A stretch of 64,000 nucleotides of DNA from Acorus gramineus (lineage: Eukaryota > Streptophyta > Magnoliopsida > Acorales > Acoraceae), in contig CM060853.1 in NCBI GenBank assembly GCA_030737835.1, positions 3,015,152-3,079,151 on the forward strand, read 5' to 3'. Made by a program: the position numbers and the translations under genes. This document shows positions 1-10,661 of the stretch, in pieces. Under the pieces are notes generated by a model. The model was not told the origin of the DNA and made no database searches. It was given only the letters and a program-made list of their open reading frames with translations. Position 1 is the first letter of the stretch; every line of letters begins with the position of its first letter.

Positions 1-130
1 TCCATCTACGAACCCCCGACGTCCCCCTCGACGACCCTCCGACGTCTCCTTCTACAACCCTATCGACGACCCCCTTTGTAACCCCATCAACGGCCACCTC
101 ACGGAGAAGCTCTCTCCTGCGACCATCCTC
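1..130. other. C-rich stretch, possible exon end of an unknown gene
   Basis: The first 130 bases are C-rich and clearly unlike the AT-rich DNA that follows. Two forward frames are open from the window edge, one ending in TGA at about 134. No start codon, splice donor or family motif can be recognised, so this may be the cut-off end of a gene to the left or simply unusual intergenic DNA. I see nothing recognisable in 131-513. Confidence 0.2.
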
Positions 131-521
131 CGATGATTTTTTTACTAGAATTTTTTTTTGTTGAATATGTGGTTTTTCATGTGAACCCCTATCTGGGTTT
201 TATTTTTTGGACTATCATTTTAGTGGATATATTTGATAATGAGGGTCTTGTTTATGATTTGATTTGCTTTGATTCTGTTAGGGTTTTCAAAAGGTGGAGT
301 TTTTATTGTAAACAGGAGGAGTTATAGTTGCTTGTAGTCATTAAATCTGCTTCAAAGTGCTGCAAAGAGTAGTGCCTAGCTTTTCATCCTATTTTTCTTT
401 TTCTTTTTATTGAAGAGATTTTTATTGAGAGGGCTGTAGATGATATATTGATATTGGGTTCCTCTTATTTTTGGTAGGGTTGATGAATTTGTCTCCTCGA
501 ATGCAGACCCATTGATACCAG

Positions 522-1792
522 CAGTGACGGAGCCAGGAATTCATTCAGGGGGGCGATTTTTAACTATAATCTTTAAAAAAAATTTTAAAAACTTGAAGCT
601 AAGGGATATACCAAAAAAAAAAAAAAAAAACTCTCTTTACAATAATTTAAGTACAAAAAGTAAAGTCATTGAAACTCATTTATAGTTTCAACAAATCTAT
701 ATGATATAAAGATTCATGAAGTACAAAAGAGGACCAAACCTAAGATTGTAAGGTGTATACCAAAAAAGAGACTAATTACACATTTTATAATAATTAAACT
801 GAAACTATAAGGTTGACAAGGACCCCTTTGCAAATATGCTCTACGAATTGGGTCTCTATCATTAGGATTGTAATCCGTAATTCCTGATCGTAACCCTAGA
901 TCTGCAAGAAGATCTGTCAAATTGATTTCTACACGACTTTGTTTTGATGAATTATCATCTCTTTCTGAAGGAGGTGACGATTCAAATTTTGACTTTCTTT
1001 TCAAGTATTTATCCATAACTGTTTCAAAAAGACATAAATCTCTATAATATTTATATTTTAATCAAACAATAAAAAAAAAAGCATAATGAGATTGTGATAA
1101 TAAAAATATAAAAGAAGAAAGAGAAGCTCATATCATCTTCTTTTTTGGAAACCAAACATGATAGATACAAATCTTGTCCCAATTCCTATTCTTATTTAAG
1201 GTTTATGAGTTTATCCCCCTAAAAAGAACCCATTATTTTAAACATTCATTGCTCATTGTATATAAAGGTTTAATATTTCAAATCTATCAACATATATTCT
1301 ACTCAATGAACCAACAAAAAAAAAATAAACCCTAAATCAAATCATACTAAACCCTAAATCAACAAAGAGAGAGAGAGAGGGATATTTGGAGACTTACCGA
1401 GTTACTAGCATGGGTAGACCGGAGGGGCGGCGCCGCGGCGGTGCGAGGAGACCGGAGGGACTGCGGAGAGACCGGAGGGCGAAGGACAATGGGATGAATG
1501 AAAATTGAAGAAAAAAAAGTTTCAGTTCATTTTTTCACAAAAAATTTGGTGGGGTCGGTTGATTGTGAGTGGAGACGAAGAGAAGTTGGGTGCATCGGAT
1601 CGGACGGTTGTGGATGATTTTCAAAATATATTTGGTGGACCGTGGTATGGAAGAGTTGAAGTGAGGATATTCTGGATAATGTTAAAGGTCATGGAGGGTG
1701 ATTAAATCTTTTTGAGTATATATAATATAAATTAAAAAAAAAAATGAGTGGGGGCAGCTGCCCCCACTCGCCCTAATGTGTCTCCGCCCATG
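522..1792 (-). mobile_element. Internally deleted hAT-type DNA transposon
   Basis: The ends are imperfect terminal inverted repeats: CAGTGACGGAGCCA at the left and, on the reverse strand from the right end, CATGGGCGGAGACA. The element is flanked by a perfect 8-bp target-site duplication GATACCAG at 514-521 and 1793-1800, which is the hAT signature. At 1271 bp it is far too short for a full transposase. It keeps only the N-terminal transposase exon on the minus strand, plus a GC-rich block near 1400-1480 that may be the old promoter or 5' leader. A canonical donor (GGTAAGTC on the minus strand, near 1395) suggests a spliced leader. It interrupts an unrecognised host sequence that resumes at 1801. 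Confidence 0.85.
714..1016 (-). pseudogene. N-terminal fragment of a hAT transposase (TTF/MYM-type)
   Basis: About 100 codons are open from an ATG at 1016. The start MDKYLKRKSK and the motifs DYNPNDRD and AYLQRGPCQP match, from memory, the N-terminus of plant hAT-like proteins with TTF-type zinc fingers (often called zinc finger MYM-type protein 1-like). After the CQP motif the reading frame runs into unrelated hydrophobic residues and stops. The zinc finger, RNase H-like catalytic region and dimerisation domain are all missing, so the product cannot be an active transposase. It lies wholly inside the hAT element. Confidence 0.7.
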
Positions 1793-1800
1793 GATACCAG

Positions 1801-2664
1801 CGTATGTTCCCAAGACTTCCTCTCTTCTTATGTATCAAAAAAAAAAAAAAAAAAAATTCTCCCATGCGTCCATGAAGGTTTTCAATCAATATTTTATTTG
1901 TTTCTTGAATCAATTTAGTTATGCCTTCAATTTTCTTAAATCAATTTAATTCACGTCTCATAATTCTTCTGAAATATTTTTTGGTTTCTTGAAAACTGAT
2001 GTAGCTCTTGAGGTTTTAAACTGGGTCACACATTGTTTTGTTTTCTTGGAGAGATAATTCAGACATATTGCAGACTAATGTGTTCACGTAGTGTTCACTG
2101 GAGGGAAGGGAAACAGATACTCTATCTTTGGTTTGATCCTACCAAAGATTATCACCCCTACTCTGCTCTTGTGAACATGCATAAGATTGTGCAAGTCTCT
2201 TCGTCATCACCACTTGCCAAAAAATAAAAAATAAACGAACAGTGGTTATATTTATATTTATATCCCCACTTAACTCTTCTTGGTTCTGAGTACTTGGAGC
2301 TCATTGTCTCTTGGATGCACCTATTCATTACAAATCATGTTTTTTTTTCTTTTCTGGTGGGTTTTGGTGTGTGTGTGTGTGTGTCAGTTGTAGAAAAGAT
2401 TGGATTTTGTTTTGCTTTCACGCCATGAACATCATTTCCTTGTTGTGAGAGGCATTCTTTTATCTTTGGGTTGTTGATTTTCTGGTTGTTCGGGTGGAAT
2501 TATTTCAATTGGATGCATTTTGATGCGGTATGACATTATTTAGATCCTCACGTCTTTGATTTTGTATGTTTTTTCTGCAATGATTGTGTCTCTTTGTGTC
2601 TTTGATCTGGTCAGATGTAGGTTAGTGTCACTGGATCTTGTAATGCATTGGTGGGTTTATTTTG
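1801..2664. other. Intergenic, no gene recognised
   Basis: Mostly T-rich DNA with a short (GT)n run near 2370-2385. A 64-codon open frame at 2033-2227 has no recognisable motif and no gene context. Confidence 0.4.
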
Positions 2665-3003
2665 TGTTCAAGCTCGGCTTGTTGGGCTCGTGAAAAGCTC
2701 GGTTAAAGCTCGGCTCGGCTCGTTTGTTAAACAAGCCAAGCTGAAGCTCGAATCAAGGCTCGGCTCGGGCTCGTTTAGCTAAAAAAAATCTTGTTTAGCA
2801 TTTGAGAAGTCACATTTCATAAATCACAACACCTTATACATGTGAAAGTAACATAAGTTCGAGCTCGGGCTCGGCTCGGGCTCGGCTCGTTTACAAACCG
2901 AGCTTTAAAAATTATTCAAGCTCGGCTAGTTTGTCTAATGGAACGAGCCTGAGCGAGTTTTAATCAAGCCGAGCCCGAGCTGCTTGGCTCGTTTACCAGC
3001 CCT
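2665..3003. repeat. Repeat rich in GCTCGGCTCG, MITE-like
   Basis: The motif GCTCGGCTCG and its complement CGAGCCGAGC recur many times in both orientations, giving an imperfect palindrome around an AT-rich centre near 2800. On the reverse strand the right end reads TAGGGCTGGTAAACGAGCC, a type of terminal sequence widespread in plant miniature transposons. The left end is not clear and no target-site duplication was found. Confidence 0.45.
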
Positions 3004-3395
3004 ACAGACTATCCACTGGAAATATTAGTTTCTTAACTCAATTGAATTTTTCTTTTGAGGATTCCCATTATTCTTCTACTTCTGTTTTTTTTTCTGTGAG
3101 GTTTTAGAAGGTTCTCTTGATTTAAAAATTTCATTGTCTTCATTGTATTTCAAATCGGACCTGTTTCATTCATGTTGGACTGTTTTTGTTCTTCTTCAAC
3201 GATAATTGTTTTAGTCCTTGATCCTCTCCTATTCTGATGCTTAATTATTTTGCTCATCTTTCTCATGCAAAGACCCAACTCAACTCTTTAGGTCACATTC
3301 AATTGAACCAATATAGATGAAATAGCTGTAGATGCGATATAAGCAATGAAAGCACGTGCAGCAGCATAAGCAGCAATGTTAGCAAGCCTCACGAA

Positions 3396-4353
3396 GCCAA
3401 TGATTCGAGATGGGAAGTGTCACGCTCAGGGCGGTCCTTCCCAAGACGTGACAATATATAAAGTATCAGTTATCAAGTACAAGAGGTCAACAATGACTCA
3501 AATAATTAACACACAAGCTGACAAAGTAATGATAACTGATAATTCAATTGAAAAGCAGAAGCATAAAAATATCAATAAGTATGTAAACTAAAAATATCAT
3601 TACAGACTTGAATACACAATCAATGTCCTGGGAGAGTCAAGTCTAATCCAAATAAAATACAACCTGTGTCACATGCACGATTTATAATACATAAAATGAC
3701 TCTAGGACTACTGACAGCCTTCTATTCGTCACCTGTCGGACATAACGTTCCACGCACACGCACATAAAACCACTCCACAGGGAAGTTTCAACTCTACGCC
3801 CAATACTGTCCCTGTAAAAGAAAAGTATGTGAGGGGTGAGCTACAAGCTCAGCGAGTGGTTGAAAACTAATCACCATTACAACAGTTTAATGTTAAGACA
3901 ATTTTCTTTCAAGAAATACATGGATGGAAACCCAATAGATAACAAGGTCACGCAGTAGCGCGATCAACCTCACCCTCACTTCCGGAGGGAGACTCTTGGG
4001 ACTCTTGGGGAGAGATCATATCGTTGATCGAAGAGACGCGGAATTACTGGTCTACACAACACTACTTGATCATCTACATCGAGATAACTGTCTAACGATG
4101 TCTTTGAATCTCGATACATAACCGGATCCAACAACTATGGGAACAACAGAAAACGAATGGGTCACACGACGACATGACGTCACCTCATCCTCACCGTCAC
4201 CCCTAAGGGTGACACATGACTGTTGGAAGAAAACATTTTGTTATTAAAAAAAAAAACACAGTCCGTTCAAATCACGAGATCAGCTATCGAACGGACCGCG
4301 TGTTTGGGCGCACGATGAGGTGCACACGGTCACACGACCGCATCCCATCAGCC

Positions 4354-4356
<3 letters not shown>
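3396..4356. repeat. Unclassified dispersed repeat beginning TGTCACGCTC
   Basis: Base composition rises to mixed GC from about 3400. The start TGTCACGCTCAGGG and the internal phrase GTGAGCTACAAGCTCAG resemble a repeat class I have seen in other plant genomes, perhaps an LTR or terminal-repeat element. I could not place its ends or find a duplication, so class and limits are uncertain. The 71-codon frame at 3376-3591 is not a credible gene. Confidence 0.3.

Positions 4357-4384
<28 letters not shown>
4357..4384. repeat. (TA)14 microsatellite
   Basis: Uninterrupted TA dinucleotide run of 28 bases. Confidence 0.95.
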
Positions 4385-4393
4385 ACTGATGGG

Positions 4394-4750
4394 AATGAGT
4401 AGTGCTACACTCAGTTTACATCACCAACATTTTCTCAGACCCCACGTAGGATTGCTCACGTGGAATTTTTTTTTAAAGAGTGCTGCTACACTCAGTTTTT
4501 TTTTCAATCCAAAACATAGACTTCTATACTTCATTACAGATTCAGTTAAGCATATACCTCATTTGATGATGTATATACCTCACTAAATGTTTTCTTATAC
4601 TTATTAAAAATGGGTTCATTCAACTCAAAATGGAGTGATATGCGCTTTTTATCAAAGTATATACTTTATTAGATGATGTTTATTATTTTAAAAAAAATGA
4701 AACTACGTGAGGTTTGAGTTTTAGTTGGTGAATGTGACTGTATCATTTTT
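4394..4750 (-). mobile_element. MITE, copy 1 of a family seen three times
   Basis: The left arm (GCTACACTCAGTTTACATCA..., 4404 on) pairs with the right arm near 4722-4750 to give imperfect terminal inverted repeats. The interior is homologous, in opposite orientation, to 27296-27518 and 43715-43905. The shared core includes a TCACTCCAT-type phrase followed by TTGAATGAA and an ATCTAATRAAGTATAT phrase. It ends only about 40 bp upstream of the ferredoxin promoter elements, so it may affect that promoter. Confidence 0.6.
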
Positions 4751-4789
4751 CAAAAAAAAAAAAAAATGATGTGAATGGATACGTTGTTC

Positions 4790-4809
4790 TGGGCCTTGAA
4801 TCCGGCCCA
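4790..4809. promoter_or_regulatory. Paired Site II elements of the ferredoxin promoter
   Basis: TGGGCC at 4790-4795 and its inverted partner GGCCCA at 4804-4809 lie about 130-150 bp before the start codon. TGGGCY Site II elements are known to be common in promoters of plant nuclear genes for mitochondrial respiratory subunits and ribosomal proteins. This fits the proposed complex I role of the gene downstream. A CT-rich leader follows at 4830-4865. Confidence 0.55.
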
Positions 4810-4928
4810 CATTGATCGGATCCGGATAAAATCTCTCTCTGTCTCCCTCTGTCTCTCTCTCTCAGGTCGGGGTCTCCCAAAATCTCCAAAAATTTTCCCC
4901 AAAAGAGCTTCAATTTTTATTTTTTTCA

Positions 4929-4937
4929 AAACCCTAA
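4929..4937 (+). promoter_or_regulatory. telo-box AAACCCTAA in the 5' leader
   Basis: A perfect AAACCCTAA lies two bases before the ATG at 4940. Telo-boxes often accompany Site II elements in plant genes of the translation and respiration machinery. The motif is seen; the function is inferred. Confidence 0.5.
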
Positions 4938-4939
4938 CA

Positions 4940-5410
4940 ATGTCGATCGCGTCACTCCACCGCATCTCCGCCCGGATCGTCCGTCACCCCACCCTCCTCC
5001 GCCACCGCCCCTTCTCCACCCCCTCCGCCGCTCCCACCCGATCAGCCAAGGTCGCCGATCGGATCGTGAACCTCTCGGCGATCGACGTGGAAGGAAAGAA
5101 GCACAAAGTGGTCGGACTCGCGGGACAGACCCTCCTGAAGGCCCTCTGCAACGCCGGTCTGATCGACCCTGAGTCGCACCGGCTCGAGCAGATCGACGCG
5201 TGCTCCTCGGAGTGCGAGGTCCACGTCGCGCAGGAGTGGCTCGAGAGGCTCCCCCCACCGAGCTACGACGAGACGTACGTGTTGAAGAGGAATTCGAGAA
5301 ACCGGGAGCTCAACAAGCACGCGAGGCTCGGGTGCCAGGTCGTACTCGAGCGGGACTTGGAAGGTATGGTTATTGCGGTTCCAAAGGCCAAACCTTGGGA
5401 CACTAATTAA
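4940..5410 (+). CDS. C1-FDX: C1-FDX-type atypical mitochondrial ferredoxin of complex I
   Basis: This single-exon gene encodes 156 residues. The first ~35 residues are rich in Arg, Ser and Ala (RHRPFSTPSA) and look like a mitochondrial presequence. The rest has the ferredoxin fold pattern but not the usual [2Fe-2S] ligands. Cysteines are at 70, 88, 92 and 132; the C-x5-C-x2-C loop is replaced by ACSSEC with a C-x3-C spacing and no first cysteine, while the last cysteine (GCQVVL) remains. This matches, from memory, Arabidopsis At3g07480, the C1-FDX subunit that bridges the membrane and matrix arms of plant complex I with the gamma carbonic anhydrases. I chose the ATG at 4940 rather than the in-frame ATG at 4775. 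The upstream stretch is low-complexity and overlaps the promoter motifs, and the presequence starts properly at 4940. GC content is much higher than in the flanks. Confidence 0.88.
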   Translation: MSIASLHRISARIVRHPTLLRHRPFSTPSAAPTRSAKVADRIVNLSAIDVEGKKHKVVGLAGQTLLKALCNAGLIDPESHRLEQIDACSSECEVHVAQEWLERLPPPSYDETYVLKRNSRNRELNKHARLGCQVVLERDLEGMVIAVPKAKPWDTN

Positions 5411-5797
5411 GAAAAAATTTGGTTTTTTGGGGTTTTTATGATGTGGGTTTTGTTGGGGGTGGTGAAAGATCCCTTCTTTTTTGAGATGACATTGTGTTTT
5501 CTGTGTAATAATAAGTTGGGAGGGAAATTGTGTTTCTGATGTTTTGTGTTTTTTTTTTAAACAACTATATATATTTCAATGATGATGAGATCATGAATTT
5601 GGTGTCCTATATGGGGTTCTTGTTCTTTTATGAGAATATGTATGTTTTGATTGGAATTTCAATTGAATTGGTGGCTAATGGGAATTTGTGTTTGAAGGCT
5701 TTAATTGGGTTTACATGTCTTTTAGGAAATGTGTTTTAGGTGAAGTTTTCAGATTGTCAGTTATACCCTGATGTATTTTAAATTGTAGTGGAGAAGC
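5411..5797 (+). other. 3' flank of the ferredoxin gene
   Basis: T-rich sequence with AATAATAA at about 5505, a plausible polyadenylation signal. The 69-codon frame at 5530-5739 is hydrophobic low-complexity sequence with no family features. Confidence 0.35.
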
Positions 5798-5874
5798 ATG
5801 TGATAAACCATTCAATCTAAATGGTTAGTTTTTTAAAATTATGAAAAATGTGATAAACCATTCAATCTAAATGG
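5798..5874 (+). repeat. Two direct copies of a 27-bp sequence, period 50
   Basis: The sequence ATGTGATAAACCATTCAATC and its continuation occur at 5798-5824 and again, unchanged, at 5848-5874, separated by 23 bp of AT-rich DNA. Confidence 0.9.
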
Positions 5875-7473
5875 ATACCATGCACAATTCATCCATGATT
5901 TTTTGTATAGCTGATAGTATGTTAGGTATCCATTGGCTGAGCTTTTGGAACATTTGGAAAAGTTTGGAGTACTTTTAGGGCATTTATGTTGGAAGGGTTT
6001 GTTTGGGCAGTTGTCTTTAGAGATTGTCTAAATGACGGTGAAGGATTGGAGGCTAAAAATGGTTTTGTTTCCGGAACATGATGTTGATTTTCGTTGCTTG
6101 GTATAAACTTCAGGATGATTAGCCGCATATCATATGTTGACCTTGTCCTTGGAGGTCCATTGAGAAAGTTTACACCTGGCTACTAGGATGGCCAGCATTT
6201 TTTACTAAAAGAATTCATCGTATTTCTTCTGCATGAACAAATATTGCATGCATCTAGTTTGGTAAGAATTATTTGTTGCTTATGATTGCATTATGAAAAG
6301 GATGCCTAGTTTTTTGTTTTCTGGGAGTCATCCTTATCCATCATGGTCCATATCTTGAAGATTGCAATATTGCATAAACAGGCTTCCTAGATCTAGGTAT
6401 ATATTTGATGAAATGACTTCGATTTTCTTCCCATGATTTGGCGTGTGCAGGCATGGCAATCTGCCTCAGAGTTCCTCTTTGTCATGTTTTGTTTAAAGTT
6501 TTCATTGCCATTCAGGAATAGTGATGAATTTGAAGCAGTTGTACTACTTCCCACAAAACACATACGGGGATTAACTGGATAGAGGGTGGCGATGATCTCA
6601 ACCCCTCAAAGTTGACTGCATACAATAGGACTATATTGGTTCAAATGTTCAATAAATTAACAATTGGATGTGGAAAATGCTAGACTCCCTACAAGTGAAT
6701 ATACACTCCCAAGCAGTTAAGCAAAGGTATTTAGCAGCATTCATGATTCATTAAATATTCCATGCATGTATTGAGAAATTTCCATCTTGTTATTGCTGGA
6801 TGCGAAAGCACATGGGATTTAGGAAACAGAAGCATTCTTTGTTTCTACTGTGGGATGACAACAAATTATTGGTTGAAGCTTCGGTCAATCACGTAGATGC
6901 TTAAAGAGATGTTCTGCAGAATTGAGAAAAAAGTGGTTTTATCTTCACCCACCCAAAACAATTGAATCGATCTGTTTTGTGGATTTCTATGCAAATATAA
7001 TCCTTTTAGGTTCACTTGAAGATTTGATGGGTGGTATCAGGTGGTACTGGAGGGGTTGTCAGTTTGTCTTGGCTCAAATAAACACCATGAGTCTTTACAA
7101 AAATACCAAAATGTGAGTCGAAGATGAGCTATTTCCCACATAAATCATGCATACATGGTGAACATCAGGTTTTTCACTTCAAACTCACCTCTATTACAAA
7201 TCTCTTATCTCAATGAAGATTCTAATTGCTCTTTTGCTCTACTTTTATTGCTGCAGTAAGTAGGTGTTACTTTCAGTTTTCACGAGTCCTTGGGATATGT
7301 ATAAGTAGCCTAATTATACCAAATATAAGTTTTCATGCATGCACATTGTTTATTAGTCTTACCAATTCTCTGGAGCAAACAATCTATGTTTGCATTTGTT
7401 AGGGAAAAATAATTACAGATAATGGCTCATCCTGTTTTAGAATCCAATGCCTATGTATGGGAACCAAATATTC
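5875..7473. other. Intergenic, no gene recognised
   Basis: Mixed-composition DNA without a long open frame, splice-consistent exon chain or identifiable repeat. Open frames at 5922-6128 (-) and 6922-7116 (+) have no recognisable protein features. Confidence 0.4.
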
Positions 7474-7577
7474 GGTGGAAGCATCTCCAAAAGCCTCCCT
7501 ACACCACATTTTTCTTCATATAGGGAGTTAAAACTCTTAAAACCCAGCTCCAAAAGCCTCCCTACACCCCTCATTTA

Positions 7578-7865
7578 CTATATTTTTCCTTAACTCACTC
7601 TCTATGGGTGGAGAGTCAAATTCATTCCCTACATCACAAAATGATTGTATTATCCCCTTTTCCTTGCTTTTTTTTTCTTTGCTCTCTCTCTCTCTCTCTG
7701 TCTCTCTCACGTTGGATCTCCTTCACTATATTTTTCCTTAACTCACTCTTTATGGGTGGGGAGTCAAATTCATTTCCTACATCACAAAATGATTGTATTG
7801 CCCCCTTTTCCTTTCTTTTTTTTTCTTTGCTCTCTCTCTCTCTGTCTCTCTCACGTTGGATCTCT
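7578..7865 (+). repeat. Tandem duplication, period 148 bp
   Basis: Unit 1 starts CTATATTTTTCCTTAACTCA at 7578 and unit 2 with the same words at 7726. Each unit ends in a (CT)n run followed by CACGTTGGATCTC. The copies differ by a handful of substitutions and by the length of the CT tract. The long open frames over this area on both strands come from the CT/GA-rich repeats and are not genes. Confidence 0.85.
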
Positions 7866-8205
7866 CTCTCATACGCAGCCGCCTGCGTCCGTCCATCCGC
7901 TGGTATTTCTCTAACTCTCACTAGATTTCTCTCTTTCTCTTTCTCTCTCTCTTGCTCGGTTTTTCCGTCTTCAAAGGGTTCTTTTGTGTTTTTGTTGGAG
8001 GAACCTGTGAAGGTATGGCTGTATGAGCTCAAAATCTGATTTTTTTTTTTGAGGTATCATCATTGGTGTCTGTTCAAGTTTGTGTTTTTCTTGGCCAGTT
8101 TTGAGTTTTGGAGGAATCTTTGAATGGGTTTTGATCAAAACCTCTTTTTTGTGGTTTTTCGTGGTTTGGTCGATTTCCTTTTTTTTTTTTTTTTGGGGGG
8201 GGGGG

Positions 8206-9087
8206 GGGGGGATAATAGGTTCTTTGACTTTTTCTTGTTTTCTTTAGGTATCTAAATTAGTGGTAGTATTTTGTTTAGGTCCTTCCATTCAATTTCTATC
8301 TAACTTTCATCGATTCAATTTTTTCTCTCCCGCTTTTATCCTTAAGTAAATATCATTTGTCTCTCTATCTCCTCCAACCTCTCTCTTTCTCCCCTAAACA
8401 ACTCAACAAGTTGTGAAACCACCTCTACCAACCCCTCCATTGCGCCGATCTCGACCCCAACGCCGATCGCGTCCTTCGATCATCTCCTGTGTCCCATCTG
8501 CGATCCCAACCCCTCTCGCGACCCCGTCCGTGAGCCTAACATGTTACAGGTATAACAATGTACAAAATAAGCGTAACAGTGTACGCAGTGTAACACACAA
8601 AACCTGTAACAGGTATAACAGTGTATACATTGAGCATAACAATATACATAGTGTAATATAAAATCTGATATCTGTAAGAGGTATAACAGTGTACACAATG
8701 TGCGTAACGGTGTACGCAGTGTAACACATATAATCTGTAACATGTTAGGAATAACAGTGTACACAGTATAACACAGAACTGGGAGACGGCTCATGGGATA
8801 CGGTCGAGAGAGGTACAGTCGGGAGAGGTTGGGTGGAGCGGTCGGCATTGGGGTCGAGATCGGCGCAATGGAGGGCTGGTGGAGGTGGTCTCACATCTTG
8901 TTGAGTTGTTTGGTGGAGAGAGAGAGGTTGGGGGAGATAGAGATGCAATTTATGTTTACTTGGGGGTAAAAGAGGGAGAAAAAAAATAGAATAGATGGAA
9001 GTTGGATAGAAGGACCTAAACAAAATGACACCGCTAACTTAGGGACCTAAAGAAAACAAAAAAAGTTAAGGGACCTATTGTTATTAC
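8206..9087. mobile_element. Large foldback element with ~310-330 bp arms around a minisatellite
   Basis: The left arm (about 8210-8541) and right arm (about 8778-9087) are inverted copies along their whole length. For example GCGCCGATCTCGACCCCAA at about 8441-8460 matches TTGGGGTCGAGATCGGCGC at about 8849-8867, and TTTGTTTAGGTCCTTC near 8270 matches its complement near 9012. The GC-rich inner arms and AT-rich outer arms suggest a captured host sequence. A 14-base G run abuts the left end. Transcription through it would give a very long hairpin RNA. Confidence 0.75.
8542..8777 (+). repeat. Minisatellite, ~63-68 bp unit, about 3.5 copies
   Basis: Units begin near 8542, 8605, 8673 and 8736 with TGTAACAGGTATAACAGTGT or close variants. 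Each unit holds a shorter internal echo (GTAACAGTGTACGCAGTGTA), so it probably grew from a ~30-bp repeat. It forms the loop of the surrounding foldback element. Confidence 0.8.
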
Positions 9088-9728
9088 AGACGTGTCCTCA
9101 GGGGCCCCTAATTAATTTCCCCTTTTGTTTTTGTGGGTTTTGAATTTTATTTATGTTTTATGTTTTCTAAATGATCTTTATTTCATGTCAATATTTGCTA
9201 AATCATATGACGTGATTTTAGATCCTTTAATTTATAGATTTGAATTGAGGTAAATTGGTCATTTGGAATAAAGATAAAGTAAGAATGATGAGGTTTTTGT
9301 ATTGATAAAAAAAATGATTCCTTTCGTGTCATAGGGAGTATTTTATTCCCTACAATGCCAGGAAACAATAGAGAGGTTTTTGGAGATGCTCATTAAGCAG
9401 AAATTCTCATGTGGTTTGATGAGGGTTCTGTCACTCGAATCAAATCCTCTCTGTTGAAAGTAGTTCTTGCTTATTTTTATGTTGTAGGTGAAAGTGGTGT
9501 TTAAGATTAGTTTTCCCCATATAGGAAAGCATGTATAATATGACTATATGAAGCTTTGAGATCGAATGAAACTATAGGACTATATTCAAGCTAAAGCAGA
9601 TCAAATGAAGCTATAAAAGTTACATCATTTGCTTCCTTTTGCTGTACTGCTGACAGTGTATTCAGTTTGAAATTCTATAAAAGTCTTGTTTTTCAGTTAC
9701 TTGGCATAAACTCATTATTAGTACATGC

Positions 9729-9909
9729 ATTTTTTGGATTGCATATTAACTACCTGACTGACCAATAATATCTTCCAAAGAAGGGAAGGTATACATTAGT
9801 CCATTAATGTCCAACCTTGCCATGAATGAATTTGTTGGGTAGTTTTGGCATTAGAGGAGTCCAAGGTTATATCAGGGTAGAATTCAACTGACCTCTTTTA
9901 GAACACTAG
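9729..9909 (+). repeat. 181-bp direct repeat, left copy
   Basis: It is identical to 24057-24237 except at two positions (CAGGGTA versus CATGGTA, and CACTAG versus CATTAG). Sequence outside the copies is unrelated on the inner sides. The two copies bracket the AT-rich 14 kb block. It lacks TG...CA ends, so it is not an LTR. Confidence 0.95.
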
Positions 9910-10400
9910 TTGTTGCGTATGTGCAAATGCACATGAATAGAGTGTAAGACCTTTTTTTTTCATTCATGTTAAATAATTTAAATACAATAACATTATGCAA
10001 CTACAAAATGAAATATGTATATGGACAATTTAAATTATGTACTACTTTGAACAATAATAACCAGTGAGATTAAAAAAGAGAGTATATGATAAGATGTATA
10101 TAATATGATGTGATGTTATATATGATATGATATGATTTTTAAAAAATAATACAATTGTTGAATTGTTAGATGAGAAATATTCTATGCAAAAAGTGCTCTT
10201 AATTGGTCAATTTCTATGTGAATGGAAAACAATGGGGGTTAGTAAAACCCAGAGTTAGAGATTATAAGATAAAAACAGTCTAAAGATTCCACACCATCAA
10301 AGAATTGACGAAGGGAAGGTTTACTTATATATATTATTAATACCAATTGAAAACAGTAACTAATGGAAAGTTGATAAATAGAAAATGAAGAAAAACCAGT

Positions 10401-10661
10401 CCAATAAAAGAAAATAACAATGTTAAATATTCCACACAACAATTAAGCATAGAACACATATCCATTAACTTATATCAGGTAAATAACAGGGGAATAACTT
10501 TAACAGTTGATCATTATAAAATAAAGAAGAAAGAAGAAAATAACAATGTTAAAGCCACTCCAATAGAAGAAAATAACAATGTTAAATATGTCACACAACA
10601 ACTAAAGTATAGAACACATATCCATTAATTTACATCAGTTACATATAAGGGGAATAACTTA
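10401..10661 (+). repeat. Direct duplication, ~100 bp copies 159 bp apart
   Basis: The words CCAATAAAAGAAAATAACAA, then TAGAACACATATCCATTAA and GGGGAATAACTT, occur in order at 10401-10500 and again at 10560-10661 with a few changes. A third partial copy of the first part lies at 10534-10553. Confidence 0.8.

Larger units (their letters stand above)
7474..9385. mobile_element. Composite element with GCATCTCCAAAAGCC-type ends
   Basis: The left end (7474: GCATCTCCAAAAGCCTCCC) pairs with the right end near 9370-9385, which reads GAGGTTTTTGGAGATGC. The subterminal block is homologous, inverted, to 47780-48050, so both belong to one dispersed family. Between the ends are a CT-rich tandem duplication (7578-7865), gene-leader-like sequence around 7900-8040, and a nested 880-bp inverted repeat (8206-9087). 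No clear target-site duplication was found, so the limits are approximate. Confidence 0.5.

Noticed and set aside
7608-8039. 143-codon open frame and its 132-codon antisense partner
   Set aside because: Both are made by CT/GA repeats in a tandem duplication and read as Ser-Leu or Arg-Glu low-complexity runs.
8480-8848. Several minus-strand frames rich in Cys, Tyr and Val
   Set aside because: They are translations of the 65-bp minisatellite and the foldback arm, not protein families.
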